From Flavisolibacter longurius (GTDB lineage Bacteria; Bacteroidota; Bacteroidia; Chitinophagales; Chitinophagaceae): 64,000 nucleotides of DNA. Positions 9,254-18,254 of the stretch are shown here, piece after piece. The translations under genes and the position numbers were made by a program. The stretch covers positions 62,001-126,000 of the forward strand of contig JABUMY010000006.1 of NCBI GenBank assembly GCA_013327885.1, in the 5' to 3' direction. Under the pieces are notes generated by a model. The model saw nothing but the letters and a program-made list of their open reading frames with translations, was not told where the DNA came from and did no database searches. Each line of letters starts with the position of its first letter. The stretch's first letter is position 1.

Positions 9254-9289
9254 CGAAAAAAACAAACCCCGGCGAACCGGGGTTTGTTT
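9254..9289 (-). terminator. Terminator of the S8 protease gene
   Basis: A 13-base-pair perfect stem (AAACAAACCCCGG / CCGGGGTTTGTTT) with a 4-base loop is followed on the minus strand by a run of T. It lies about 80 bases after the subtilase stop codon. Confidence 0.85.
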
Positions 9290-9334
9290 AAAAAGTATAT
9301 TGAAATTGTTATACTATCAATCGTAGAATCATTT

Positions 9335-9361
9335 CATAAAGCCTGGCGATAAGGCTTTATG
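9335..9361 (-). terminator. Extra hairpin just after the S8 protease stop
   Basis: A 10-base-pair perfect stem, CATAAAGCCT / AGGCTTTATG with a 7-base loop, starts 7 bases after the stop codon. It has no T run on the minus strand, so it is a weak terminator at best and may instead protect the 3' end of the mRNA. Confidence 0.45.
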
Positions 9362-9367
9362 ATTTGC

Positions 9368-11098
9368 TTAGGCAGATTTCACTTTTGTCTTTTTTTCGCC
9401 CGTTGGCGTTTTTGTTTTGATCTTCAGGTCTTTCCCGTCTACCTTGATTTTTCTGCCTTCGGTTTTGATCTTGCCGGTCTTTGCCAGTTCATCAGCCATC
9501 TTAACCGCTGCATAAGCATTCACCAATCCGCCGGTGCGGCTTAATTCGGAAAGCTTTGTTTTTTCACCGGTGGCAGGATTGACAACATCTTCTTCAAATG
9601 GAACCGAACTTTCTTCGATGATCATTTTAACCTGCTGCGCCGTAAACTGCGGGTAGTATTGCAGGATAAGTGCGGCAATACCCGAGACCACAGGAGAGGC
9701 CATCGATGTACCCGAAAGCGCATCGTAAACATTGCCGCCCGGAACCGGTGCATAAATACCAACACCCGGGGCAAATACATCCACTTCACCTTTGCCTACG
9801 TTTGAAAAATTGGCAACAAGGCTGTTCTTTGATTCACCGGAAGCACCTACAGTGATCCAGTTTGTTGCACGGGTTTGGCCATCCGTAAAAACGGGCGTCG
9901 GGAAATTCCAGGCCGTGTCAATGTTTGAACCGTCGTTACCGGCTGCATGCACCAGTAAAACGCCTTTACTTTCTGCGTATTTAACGGCTTCGTCAACCCA
10001 GGCTTTTTCCGGCGATACGCCTTTGCCGAAGCTCATGTTCACAACCTTGGCACCATTGTCCACCGCGTAGCGGATAGCAAGCGCAATATCCTTGTCGTGC
10101 TCATCGCCATCAGGCACAGCCCGAATTGTCATGATCTGCACGTTGTCGGCAACACCATCGCTGCCTTTTCCGTTTCCACGAACAGCGGCAATAATGCCGG
10201 AAACGTGCGTGCCGTGGCGGGCCGATTTTTTAGAAGCCATGATATCGTTGTTACCGTAATAACGGTCATTGATATCAGCATAGTTATCTTTTACGATATC
10301 GCCACGGTAGTTTTGTGGCGGAACAGAAGCGGCGTTTGCTTTTCGTTCTTCACCGGCAATGTAGTCGCCAATCTCTGTCAGTACATCGGCATTGGTACGC
10401 GAATTTTCGAAACCCAGTGCCTGGTAAAGCAACAAAAACTTACGCTTGGCGGCCTTGCCATCTGCCGTAGGTGGGTTAAATTTATCGGCTTCGGCTGCCG
10501 TGTATTCTGCTTTCCCAATTAGGCGCTGCAAGGTGGTGTCGGCAGCGGACGCGGCTTTGTAGGCATTGTTAAGCATCATCAGGCTCATGGCGTTGGTAGG
10601 ATCAACCCGCAAGTCATTAGCAGCTTTCAGCCACATTTTGTAGGTCTGCTGGTCTTCCTTGCTCAAGGTAGAAGGATCCTCTACATTTTCGAACTTGCTT
10701 TTGAAACGATGGTAAACTCTTGTTGCTTCATAGGAATCCGTTTCTACGTTGCGACCATCTTTGCCGCCGATAAAGTTCCAGCCGTGTACATCATCAACAT
10801 AACCGTTCTTATCGTCATCGATACCATTGCCCGGTATTTCGCGGGTATTGGTCCAGAGAACTGGCTTCAGGTCTTCGTGTAAGCTGTCGATACCGGAATC
10901 AATTACCGCTACCACAACCGGGCTGCTTTTTTTGCCTTTCAAAAACTGGTAGGCTTTCTCGATACTGATGCCGTAGGAGCCCGTCGACGGATCGGCCAGA
11001 TGCCACCCGGTGGAAACCGACTTTTGCCCAAATGAAGTGAGCGTAATGCCTGCCATTAGGGTAGGGAGCAGGGCACGTTTCAAAAATTTGTTCATCAT
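9368..11098 (-). CDS. S8 family serine peptidase (subtilase) with large insertion
   Basis: This is a 576-residue secreted subtilisin-like protease. A signal peptide (ends near TLTSFGQ) is followed directly by the catalytic domain, without a long propeptide. The triad is Asp in VAVIDSGIDS (about 67), His in SARHGTHVSGI (about 295) and Ser in LSGTSMASP (about 465). The spacing between Asp and His is about 230 residues instead of roughly 30 in subtilisin; the insertion is charged and helix-like (about 115-275). A basic Lys/Thr-rich tail ends the protein. Start ATG 11096-11098 gives MMNKFLKRALLP; ATG 11093-11095 is equally possible. It is not in an operon with either neighbour. The substrate is unknown, probably extracellular or periplasmic protein. 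Confidence 0.92.
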   Translation of the reverse strand: MMNKFLKRALLPTLMAGITLTSFGQKSVSTGWHLADPSTGSYGISIEKAYQFLKGKKSSPVVVAVIDSGIDSLHEDLKPVLWTNTREIPGNGIDDDKNGYVDDVHGWNFIGGKDGRNVETDSYEATRVYHRFKSKFENVEDPSTLSKEDQQTYKMWLKAANDLRVDPTNAMSLMMLNNAYKAASAADTTLQRLIGKAEYTAAEADKFNPPTADGKAAKRKFLLLYQALGFENSRTNADVLTEIGDYIAGEERKANAASVPPQNYRGDIVKDNYADINDRYYGNNDIMASKKSARHGTHVSGIIAAVRGNGKGSDGVADNVQIMTIRAVPDGDEHDKDIALAIRYAVDNGAKVVNMSFGKGVSPEKAWVDEAVKYAESKGVLLVHAAGNDGSNIDTAWNFPTPVFTDGQTRATNWITVGASGESKNSLVANFSNVGKGEVDVFAPGVGIYAPVPGGNVYDALSGTSMASPVVSGIAALILQYYPQFTAQQVKMIIEESSVPFEEDVVNPATGEKTKLSELSRTGGLVNAYAAVKMADELAKTGKIKTEGRKIKVDGKDLKIKTKTPTGEKKTKVKSA

Positions 11099-11104
11099 CG
11101 TCAA

Positions 11105-11465
11105 AATTAGTATGCGTAAAAATAGCCCAATAGCCTGATAGGAAGTTGTGAAAACTAAGGCCGAATAAACAAGGATATGTTAAGACAAAAGCTATGCCCG
11201 GTTAGTCAATGCCTATCTATCCCTAGTTATCTGCAACGCAAAAATGAGTAACGGAACAAGATTGAATTGACCTGGTGATAGGTTCAAAAATGTCCTAAGA
11301 AATCAACCCAAATATGCAAATGGTTTGCTGTACAGTTTTAAACTTTCCAGTCCAATCTCTTTAATTATTAATAATTATAATATATATTAAAGGTCAGAAT
11401 CCGATCTTTTCAAAACATTTCTGTATTGTGAAAACCTTCTCCATGTCACCAAAAACTTTCAATAC
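11105..11465. other. Intergenic, AT-rich
   Basis: This is the divergent region between the subtilase and the interrupted secreted-protein gene. It holds an AT-only tract around 11361-11392. I see no gene, terminator or full promoter match. Confidence 0.6.
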
Positions 11466-12284
11466 ATGAAACGTCTAACCTTTATCAGCACAGCAGCCCT
11501 GTTAATGATGGCAACGCAAGTCATCTTCGCCCAGAATACTAAACAGGTAGCGAACAAGATGTCGTCGACCATGCGTGGTATGTATGTGATGCAAAAACAA
11601 ACGATCGATTCCGGCGCCGGCATTCAGCCCATGGAAAACGAGCAGTGGAAAGTGTTCACCGACAAATACGTCATGTTTGCACGGCGTGCTTCGCCAACTG
11701 ATTCTTCGGCCGTGTTTGGCATTGGCACATACCGGATGGAAAACGGAAAGATTTTAGAGAGCATGTTTTATGGAGATGCCGGACCAGTGAAGTAAGAATT
11801 TCAACTGGCAGTTGAACGGCAGAATGATGGGTATACTCAGGTGATCGACTTCCCACGATCAGAAAAGCATTATTTGCTTACCGAGATCTACCAACGCTCC
11901 AACCGCAATACAATATCACCGCTGGACGGAGCCTGGCACCTCGATAAACGTGTGTACATTGATAAAGAAGGCAAATCAGAAACTATACAAAGTGCTGATA
12001 GTGCCAAACAATTTAAAATTTATGACTCGGGAAATTTTATGTGGGCCAGTTCCTATTTCAACAAGCCATCCAATAAATGGGCATCCAGTTTTGGATATGG
12101 AACGTTCACAATGGATGGTTCCAACCAAATAACCGAAACAAATGCGCAATCAACCTATGCATCGTTATTGATTGGCAAGCCGGTGAAGATAACGTTCAAC
12201 GTAAATGGTAAAGATTCTTATGAGCAGGTGATTGAAGATGCGGATGGTGCCAAACAAATCGAATATTATTCGCGGTTAAAGTGA
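11466..12284 (+). pseudogene. Tandem-domain secreted protein interrupted by an in-frame TAA
   Basis: A signal peptide (MKRLTFISTAALLMM...FAQ) and 109 codons lead to TAA at 11793-11795, after which the same frame stays open to the stop at 12284 (272 codons in all). The protein is built of two similar lipocalin-like repeats: GMYVMQKQTIDSG...FGIGTYRMENGKI in the first and GAWHLDKRVYID...FGYGTFTMDGSNQI in the second. The end of repeat 1 (GPVK-stop-EFQLAV...YTQVID) aligns with the end of repeat 2 (KPVKITFNV...YEQVIE), so the stop falls inside a conserved strand. A fresh nonsense mutation is the simplest reading. Readthrough, a restart at GTG 11841 or a sequencing error are alternatives. The domain resembles uncharacterised Bacteroidota secreted proteins; no function is known to me. 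Confidence 0.75.
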
Positions 12285-12293
12285 TGGAATACG

Positions 12294-12334
12294 TAAAATA
12301 AAATCCCCCCGGCGGCCCGGGGGATTTTATTTTA
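12294..12334. terminator. Strong bidirectional terminator
   Basis: A 16-base-pair perfect stem (TAAAATAAAATCCCCC with its complement at 12319-12334) encloses a 9-base loop. It separates the convergent secreted-protein gene and aldehyde dehydrogenase gene and overlaps the latter's stop codon. Confidence 0.9.
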
Positions 12335-13858
12335 TAGATCAAATTTGATTCCCTGTGCCAGGGGAAGTTTTGTGCTGTAGTTGATGGTATTGGTTTGCCG
12401 CCGCATATAGATCCGCCAGGCATCCGAGCCACTTTCGCGGCCACCACCGGTTTCTTTTTCACCGCCAAAAGCACCACCGATCTCAGCCCCTGATGTGCCG
12501 ATGTTCACGTTGGCAATGCCGCAGTCGCTACCCGCAGTGGATAGAAAGGTTTCCGCTTCGCGGAGATTGAGCGTCATGATCGCAGAGGACAATCCTTGCG
12601 GCACCCCGTTTTGAATGGCGATGGCCTCTTCCAGCGTTTTGTATTTCATCAGGTAAAGGATCGGTGCAAAGGTTTCATGTTGCACCACTTCAAAATGCGG
12701 TTCTACTTCGGCAATGGCAGGCTTAACATAACAGCCGCTTTCATAACCTTTGCCTTCTAACACACCGCCTTCTACTATAAATCTACCGCCTTCGTTTTTG
12801 CACTTTTCAATAGCTGCCTTGTACATGTCAACAGCACCAGTGTCGATTAGCGGGCCCACATGGTTGCTTTCATCCAGGGGATCGCCAATGCGCAGTTGTT
12901 TATAGGCATTCACCAGTTTGTCGCGGAAGCTGTCATAGACATCTTCGTGGATGATCAGTCGGCGGGTAGTGGTGCATCGCTGTCCCGCCGTTCCCACCGC
13001 ACCAAAGACGCAACCCACCAGCGATGTTTCCAGGTCGGCATCTTTGGATATAATGATAGCGTTGTTGCCACCCAGTTCCAAAAGTGATCGGCCAAGCCGG
13101 GCACCCACGGCGGCACCCACGGACTTGCCCATGCGGGTAGAACCCGTTGCTGATACCAGCGGAATGCGGCCATCTTCCGCCATTTTCTCACCGATTTCAC
13201 GTTCACCTACAAGGAGACTGCAAACACCTTCCGGCACATCGTTAGCGGCAAAAACATCGGCCAGTATCTTTTGACAGGCCACGGCGCAAAGAGGGGTCTT
13301 TTCCGAAGGCTTCCAAATGCAGACATCACCGCAAACAAGCGCCAGGGCCGTATTCCAGCTCCACACTGCCACCGGGAAGTTGAAAGCGGAGATTATGCCA
13401 ACGATACCCAGGGGGTGCCACTGCTCGTACATGCGGTGACCGGGCCGTTCGCTGTGCATGGTAAGGCCGTGCAACTGCCTGGAAAGGCCAACGGCAAAAT
13501 CGCAGATGTCGATCATCTCCTGCACCTCGCCATAACCTTCCTGCAGGCTTTTACCCATTTCATAGGAAACTAGTTTTCCCAGGGGTTCTTTGTGCTTGCG
13601 CAGGGCTTCGCCAAACTGCCGCACCACTTCGCCACGCCTGGGCGAAGGCCAGAGGCGCCATTCGGCGAAGGCAGTTGCTGCCGTGGTTAGCACTTTTTCA
13701 TAAGCTTCGTCATCAGCAGCCGTTACGTCCGCAATTTTTTTCCCGTCTACCGGCGAGTACGACGTGATGACCTTTCCCTTGCTTTCGATCCAGTGCTGGC
13801 CAGTGGAAGCACCGCCGTTACTACCGGCTATGCCTAAGTGTTTTAGTATGTCTTGCAT
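12332..13858 (-). CDS. Aldehyde dehydrogenase, ALDH7 type (aminoadipate semialdehyde dehydrogenase-like)
   Basis: This is a 508-residue NAD-dependent aldehyde dehydrogenase of full family length. The general-base Glu lies in LLELGGNNA (about 261) and the catalytic Cys in GTAGQRCTTTRR (about 295). The segment QRCTTTRRLIIHEDVYD and the end ETGGGRESGSDAWRIYMRR are typical of the antiquitin (ALDH7) branch. Its known members oxidise alpha-aminoadipate semialdehyde (piperideine-6-carboxylate) in lysine breakdown, and may detoxify other aldehydes. No other lysine-catabolic genes are in the window, so the physiological substrate is inferred from the family only. The start ATG is the first in frame. 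Confidence 0.9.
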   Translation of the reverse strand: MQDILKHLGIAGSNGGASTGQHWIESKGKVITSYSPVDGKKIADVTAADDEAYEKVLTTAATAFAEWRLWPSPRRGEVVRQFGEALRKHKEPLGKLVSYEMGKSLQEGYGEVQEMIDICDFAVGLSRQLHGLTMHSERPGHRMYEQWHPLGIVGIISAFNFPVAVWSWNTALALVCGDVCIWKPSEKTPLCAVACQKILADVFAANDVPEGVCSLLVGEREIGEKMAEDGRIPLVSATGSTRMGKSVGAAVGARLGRSLLELGGNNAIIISKDADLETSLVGCVFGAVGTAGQRCTTTRRLIIHEDVYDSFRDKLVNAYKQLRIGDPLDESNHVGPLIDTGAVDMYKAAIEKCKNEGGRFIVEGGVLEGKGYESGCYVKPAIAEVEPHFEVVQHETFAPILYLMKYKTLEEAIAIQNGVPQGLSSAIMTLNLREAETFLSTAGSDCGIANVNIGTSGAEIGGAFGGEKETGGGRESGSDAWRIYMRRQTNTINYSTKLPLAQGIKFDL

Positions 13859-13932
13859 GCGTCAATCAATTTAAAAATGAAAAAGAACATGGAAATTTTC
13901 GTAACAATCTTGAGCCATTCATCTTTTTTCCG

Positions 13933-15861
13933 TTATCGAACTTCCGATAAAGATATTTTGATTCCGCCCATCAACCATCGTCCCGGCATGCGGGCACCCA
14001 ATACATCCGTGTAGTCCCGGTCGGTAACATTGTCCATCTCTACAAAAACACGCAGCAGGTCTTTTGCCAACTGCGCCTCACCTTTTACATTCAGCACAAA
14101 ATAATCGGTGGAAACTTTTGCAATAGCAGGAGAGGAGGCCGTTTGCGCCTGCCGCATTTTATACAGGCCATTGGCAGAAAGCGATAATCGTTTGTAACTG
14201 TATAGCAGGCTAAAATTGGTCAGGTATTTTGCATGCGACGACACATATAGTGACGGCATTGCATTACTGCTGGTACTGTTAAGCCAGGTAATTCCCAGCA
14301 TTGCCCAAAGGCTGCTGTGCAGGTTTAATTTTTTGGTGTATTGAAAATCTGTTTCAACGCCTGAAGTTGTTACTTCTGCAATGTTTTTTGCCAACAAATA
14401 GCTTCCATTTGGTTGAAGGTTTACCTGCCGCGGCATTTGGCTGTAAGGCGTGGCAACATAGTCGATCAGGTTTTTGTGCCGACGCTGGAATACGGAAGCA
14501 GCGATCTTCAAACTGCTGCCAACAAAATAGTCTGCACCCCCTTCGTAGCTAAAAGAACGTTCTGCTTCCAGGGCCGGGTTGCCAATGCGTCCGCTGGTCA
14601 CTACGTCCTTGTTATAATTGTTGAACCGCTCGGTGAAGTCCGCATCCCGGATGGTTTTACCGGCACTGCCCCGAAGCTGAAAGTTCCGGGTGCGATAGGA
14701 TAGATTGACCTGCGGCACCACCTCCCAGCCAGCTCGTTCATTCCACTCAAGTCGTGCTGCCGGTGCTATAAAAAATGTTTCACCCAGGCGCTGATTCCAC
14801 AGGAGAAAGGCAGCTGCCTGGCTGATGTTGTGATTACCCCTGTCGTTGGAACGTATCGTTTTTTTGATGTATTGCAAGCCAGGTGTCAGTGTGGTTTTCT
14901 CCGAAATACGGAATTCCTGTGTAGCCAGCACCTGCAGCAAACCACTGACATTTTGATTGGTAACAGAGGCCTTATTGAATGCAAAACTATCGGTCAGGCT
15001 TTTGTAGCCGGCTTGCAAGCGAAACGTGCTTTTCGTCGACTGTCCAACCAGTTGCAATTGGTTCCAGATCGTACTGACCGTTTCCTGTGCAGTATCGGAA
15101 ACAAAACCGGTATAAAAATTCTGTGCTGCAAATTTCCGGTGGTCATATGCCGACCGAAACGAAACCGCCCAGGCTTCATTGAAACGATGTCCCACAGAAG
15201 CCGAAATGGTGTTGGCGTTGACGAACCCACGTATCCCTCTTTGCGGTTGTCCCTTGGTGTTATTTGACAGGATACCCCCACCCACCGAAGTTTTGCCGTT
15301 GGAGGCAAGCACACCGGCATTGGCACTTAAAAATCCATACTCACCACCGGTTAGCTGCGCCGACGCCTGCACCGTTTTAGCGGAAGTTTTTTGTGCAAAG
15401 GTTTTGGTAATGATACTAATGATACCTCCCACCGCATCGGAACCATACAGTGCCGACGAAGCGCCTTTCAGCACTTCAATGCGGTCGATCTCCCCAGGAG
15501 CAATGGGTATATAAGAGGTAAAGTGGCCCGTATTGGGATCATTGACACGAATACCATCTACCAGCACCAATACCTGTTGAAAAGTGCCTCCCCGCAAAAT
15601 AATGTTGCTTTGCGCACCATAAGGTCCGCGGGCCTGCACTTCCAATCCTGGTACATAACGCAGCAGTTCATCAATGGAATGAACGGGGAGGTCGGTTAGT
15701 TTTTCACCTTTGATCACCACAAGGTTGCGACCCGTTTGCGATGCTTTGATGGGCTGCAATGATGCGGCAACCGTTACGGGGTCCAATTCACTTTCCTGTG
15801 CAGAAAGTGTTGCTGTTGCCATTGCAGACAAAAGTGCACAGGCAAAAAACCTTTTGTACAT
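13933..15861 (-). CDS. TonB-dependent receptor, BtuB-like
   Basis: The 642-residue outer-membrane receptor has a signal peptide (MYKRFFACALLSAMA...LSA), a TonB-box region (DPVTVAAS), a plug domain at about 40-160 with NIILRGGTFQQVLVLVDG and IEVLKGASSALYGSDAVGG, and then the barrel, which ends in an aromatic-containing strand. Length and plug resemble the cobalamin receptor BtuB. However, the region before the gene is only 58 bases long and holds no cobalamin riboswitch, and no cobalamin genes adjoin, so the ligand is uncertain. It lies immediately downstream of panB on the same strand but has its own -7 box. Confidence 0.88.
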   Translation of the reverse strand: MYKRFFACALLSAMATATLSAQESELDPVTVAASLQPIKASQTGRNLVVIKGEKLTDLPVHSIDELLRYVPGLEVQARGPYGAQSNIILRGGTFQQVLVLVDGIRVNDPNTGHFTSYIPIAPGEIDRIEVLKGASSALYGSDAVGGIISIITKTFAQKTSAKTVQASAQLTGGEYGFLSANAGVLASNGKTSVGGGILSNNTKGQPQRGIRGFVNANTISASVGHRFNEAWAVSFRSAYDHRKFAAQNFYTGFVSDTAQETVSTIWNQLQLVGQSTKSTFRLQAGYKSLTDSFAFNKASVTNQNVSGLLQVLATQEFRISEKTTLTPGLQYIKKTIRSNDRGNHNISQAAAFLLWNQRLGETFFIAPAARLEWNERAGWEVVPQVNLSYRTRNFQLRGSAGKTIRDADFTERFNNYNKDVVTSGRIGNPALEAERSFSYEGGADYFVGSSLKIAASVFQRRHKNLIDYVATPYSQMPRQVNLQPNGSYLLAKNIAEVTTSGVETDFQYTKKLNLHSSLWAMLGITWLNSTSSNAMPSLYVSSHAKYLTNFSLLYSYKRLSLSANGLYKMRQAQTASSPAIAKVSTDYFVLNVKGEAQLAKDLLRVFVEMDNVTDRDYTDVLGARMPGRWLMGGIKISLSEVR

Positions 15862-15877
15862 ATTATAAAATAAGCCG

Positions 15878-15885
15878 CAAATTTA
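15878..15885 (-). promoter_or_regulatory. -7 box before the BtuB-like receptor gene
   Basis: The minus strand reads TAAATTTG, 16 bases before the ATG at 15861, matching TAnnTTTG. Confidence 0.4.
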
Positions 15886-15919
15886 GGTGGGGGAGAGTCA
15901 AATGCCGCCACTCTCCATC

Positions 15920-16738
15920 TTAATAGGATTCCTTGTCATTGGGAAAATCACTGGACCGAACATCCGTGATATAGTTTTGCACCGCGGTTGTGATCTGTTC
16001 GTGCAGGTTGAGGTACTGCCGGAGAAAACGCGGCTTGAATTCCGTATTGATGCCGAGCATATCGTGCATTACCAATACTTGTCCATCGCAGTGTGGACCG
16101 GCTCCAATGCCAATAGTGGGAATATGGAGCGATTCGGAAACTTCTTTGGCCAGCGTTGCCGGAATCTTTTCCAACACAAGCCCGAAGCAGCCAGCTTCTT
16201 CCAGCTTTTTGGCGTCTTCTTTCAACCTTTCTGCTTCGGCCTCTTCTTTTGCCCTTACGCTATAGGTTCCAAACTTATAAATGGATTGCGGCGTTAAGCC
16301 CAAGTGTCCCATCACCGGTATGCCGGCGCCAATGATACGTTTTACCGAATCCACCACTTCACTGCCCCCTTCCAGCTTGATGGCATGGGCACCGGTTTCT
16401 TTCATAATGCGAATGGCGGAAGCAAGTGCTATGTCGCCATTGGATTGGTAAGACCCAAAAGGCAGGTCAACCACCACCAGGCTTCGTTTGGCCCCGCGAA
16501 TGACCGATTGCGCATGGTAGATCATCTGGTCAAGCGTAATGGGCAGCGTGGTTTCATGCCCGGCCATCACATTGGAAGCAGAATCACCTACGAGGATCAC
16601 ATCAATGCCCGCCGCATCGATCAGCGTGGCAAAAGAATAATCGTATGCCGTAAGCATGGCGATCTTTGTGCCCGATGCTTTTAATTTTTGTAAGGTATTC
16701 GTTGTGATGCGTTTGATCTCGGCTGTATGGGCACTCAT
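15920..16738 (-). CDS. panB: 3-methyl-2-oxobutanoate hydroxymethyltransferase
   Basis: This is the first committed enzyme of pantothenate synthesis. It transfers a hydroxymethyl group from methylene-tetrahydrofolate to alpha-ketoisovalerate in the cytoplasm. At 272 residues it is the normal length. It keeps the Mg-binding Asp in [27 protein letters not shown], the Lys/Glu in IKLEGG and [10 protein letters not shown]. No other pan gene is next to it. A TATCTTTG -7 box lies just upstream of the ATG. Confidence 0.97.
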   Translation of the reverse strand: MSAHTAEIKRITTNTLQKLKASGTKIAMLTAYDYSFATLIDAAGIDVILVGDSASNVMAGHETTLPITLDQMIYHAQSVIRGAKRSLVVVDLPFGSYQSNGDIALASAIRIMKETGAHAIKLEGGSEVVDSVKRIIGAGIPVMGHLGLTPQSIYKFGTYSVRAKEEAEAERLKEDAKKLEEAGCFGLVLEKIPATLAKEVSESLHIPTIGIGAGPHCDGQVLVMHDMLGINTEFKPRFLRQYLNLHEQITTAVQNYITDVRSSDFPNDKESY

Positions 16739-16752
16739 CGGTTGAATTTTGC

Positions 16753-16760
16753 CAAAGATA
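16753..16760 (-). promoter_or_regulatory. -7 box before panB
   Basis: The minus strand reads TATCTTTG, 14 bases before the panB ATG at 16738, a full TAnnTTTG match. A TTG is present about 24 bases farther upstream. Confidence 0.45.
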
Positions 16761-16836
16761 AGTCCGGGACCTGCAGTTCTTTTTCAATCCCATTTTGACA
16801 CAACGAACACTTGATGCTGGCACAGAATTATAAGCA

Positions 16837-17058
16837 ATGAAGAAAAAGAATGGTATGCAGAACAACAAAGACCAGCAACTAAATAATCCTGCTGACATGG
16901 CAGGACCACACCGCGACCGCCAGGGAGTAGACAAGGCGCCAGGTGAAGAAGAGGCAACAGGTGAAATTGAAAACGTGGTGGCCGATACGCAAAAAGGAAA
17001 GAACAAAGTGGATGGCGATCCGTCAAAAGAAAGCGACCAGCCAATAGATCAATCCTGA
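16837..17058 (+). CDS. Small hydrophilic protein, unknown
   Basis: The 73-residue frame begins MKKKNGMQNN and is rich in Asp, Glu, Lys, Asn and Gln with almost no hydrophobic residues. It is probably disordered or a stress-type small protein. It has no signal peptide or known domain. It is divergent from panB and stops 6 bases before the NUDIX gene start, so it looks like the first gene of a three-gene unit with the NUDIX hydrolase and the endonuclease III-like glycosylase. That position, not the sequence itself, is my main reason to call it real. Confidence 0.55.
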   Translation: MKKKNGMQNNKDQQLNNPADMAGPHRDRQGVDKAPGEEEATGEIENVVADTQKGKNKVDGDPSKESDQPIDQS

Positions 17059-17064
17059 TTGACG

Positions 17065-17520
17065 ATGCGGAAAAGCGCCGGCATTTTGCTTTACCGGAAA
17101 CGGCTGCCGTTGGAGGTTTTTCTTGTGCACCCTGGCGGCCCTTACTGGAATGGCAAGGAGGAGGGTGCCTGGGGCATTCCAAAAGGCGAATTTGACGATG
17201 CAGAAGAACCGTTAGTGGCCGCGAGGCGGGAATTCAGGGAAGAAACGGGGTCGGATGCCAATGGCCCTGCCATTGAATTGGTGCCTATCCGGCAAAAGGC
17301 CGGAAAGCTGGTGTATGCCTGGGCGGTGGAAGGTGACCTCGATGCGGCAACAATTGTTTCCAACACGTTCCGGCAGGAGTATCCTTACAAATCCGGCAAA
17401 TGGATAACGGTACCGGAAGTGGATAAAGCCGGGTGGTTCACGCTGGAGGAAGCTCGGAAGCTTATGAACCCGGCGCAGGTGCCGATGCTTGATGATCTTT
17501 TGCAAAAGCTTGACGCATGA
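17065..17520 (+). CDS. NUDIX hydrolase
   Basis: The 151-residue product carries a complete Nudix box, G-x5-E-x7-RE-x2-EE-x-G, starting GEFDDAEEP and ending REFREETG at about residues 36-60. These residues bind Mg and catalyse hydrolysis of nucleoside diphosphates linked to another moiety. The first strands (KSAGILLYRKR) and the later tryptophans resemble the diadenosine-polyphosphate or 8-oxo-dGTP type of NUDIX proteins, but specificity cannot be fixed. Its last four bases (ATGA) overlap the start of the endonuclease III-like gene, a sign of translational coupling with DNA repair. Confidence 0.9.
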   Translation: MRKSAGILLYRKRLPLEVFLVHPGGPYWNGKEEGAWGIPKGEFDDAEEPLVAARREFREETGSDANGPAIELVPIRQKAGKLVYAWAVEGDLDAATIVSNTFRQEYPYKSGKWITVPEVDKAGWFTLEEARKLMNPAQVPMLDDLLQKLDA

Positions 17521-18179
17521 AAAAGCCCTTTGTTATCCCTGACATGCTGCGCAGGATTGCGGAAGCCATTGCTGGCTATCCCAAAGCGGCCATGTTTGAA
17601 GTGCATGAAAAGGGATATAATACTTTGTTCGAGCAACTGATCTCCTGCATTATTTCCATTCGCACCCTTGATGAGACTACCATTCCGCTTTCGGAAAAGT
17701 TGTTTGCAAAAGCCCGCACGCCGAAACAATTATTGAAGCTTTCGCCCAAAGAATTGGAAACCCTTCTGGTTGGATCGCAATACCCGGGGCAAAAGGCTTA
17801 CACCATGCTGGGTATAGCCAAAGCGGCTGTTGAAGATTATGGCGGCAATCTTCCGCCCGATTATGAAAAGCTTACTGCCTTAAAAGGCGTAGGTCCGAAA
17901 TGTGCCAAGCTGGCCCTTGGCGTAGCCACCGGCTTTCCCGGGATCAGCGTGGATGTGCATGTGCACCGCGTTGTTAACCGCTGGGGACTGGTACAAACAA
18001 AAACGCCGGAAAAAACAATGGCAGCACTGGAAGAGATGCTGCCGAAAGAATCCTGGATCGATGTTAACCGCTTGCTGATGCCGTTTGGCAAACATATCTG
18101 TGTGCTGCATTCGCCGTTTTGCTCTACGTGCCCTGTATTGGAGTATTGCCGGCAGGTTGGCGTGGAGAAACACCGCTGA
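17517..18179 (+). CDS. Endonuclease III-like DNA glycosylase
   Basis: This 220-residue base-excision-repair enzyme has a helix-hairpin-helix with the catalytic Lys in LKGVGPKCAKLAL, the catalytic Asp in ISVDVHVHRV, and a C-terminal [4Fe-4S] site with C-x6-C-x2-C-x5-C spacing (CVLHSPFCSTC onward). It would excise oxidised pyrimidines and nick the abasic site. In the helix that E. coli Nth writes SAQATD, this protein has SIRTLD, so it belongs to a divergent Nth subgroup and its base preference may differ. The start overlaps the NUDIX gene stop by 4 bases. Confidence 0.92.
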   Translation: MKKPFVIPDMLRRIAEAIAGYPKAAMFEVHEKGYNTLFEQLISCIISIRTLDETTIPLSEKLFAKARTPKQLLKLSPKELETLLVGSQYPGQKAYTMLGIAKAAVEDYGGNLPPDYEKLTALKGVGPKCAKLALGVATGFPGISVDVHVHRVVNRWGLVQTKTPEKTMAALEEMLPKESWIDVNRLLMPFGKHICVLHSPFCSTCPVLEYCRQVGVEKHR

Positions 18180-18199
18180 AATAGCGTCATTCCCCGAAA

Positions 18200-18207
18200 T
18201 AGATTTG
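18200..18207 (+). promoter_or_regulatory. -7 box before the polysaccharide deacetylase gene
   Basis: TAGATTTG matches TAnnTTTG and lies 47 bases before the ATG at 18255. A -33 match is not evident. Confidence 0.3.
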
Positions 18208-18254
18208 CCAATGCAAAGGATTGAAAGCTACTTTGCAGCCACAACCTTTCTTTT

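Noticed and set aside
9103-9291. Possible 62-residue gene in the gap before the subtilase terminator
   Set aside because: It ends inside the terminator hairpin, starts without promoter support and shows no recognisable composition or motif.
15862-15919. Cobalamin riboswitch before the BtuB-like receptor
   Set aside because: The region is only 58 bases long, too short for the about 200-base riboswitch, and lacks the B12 box.
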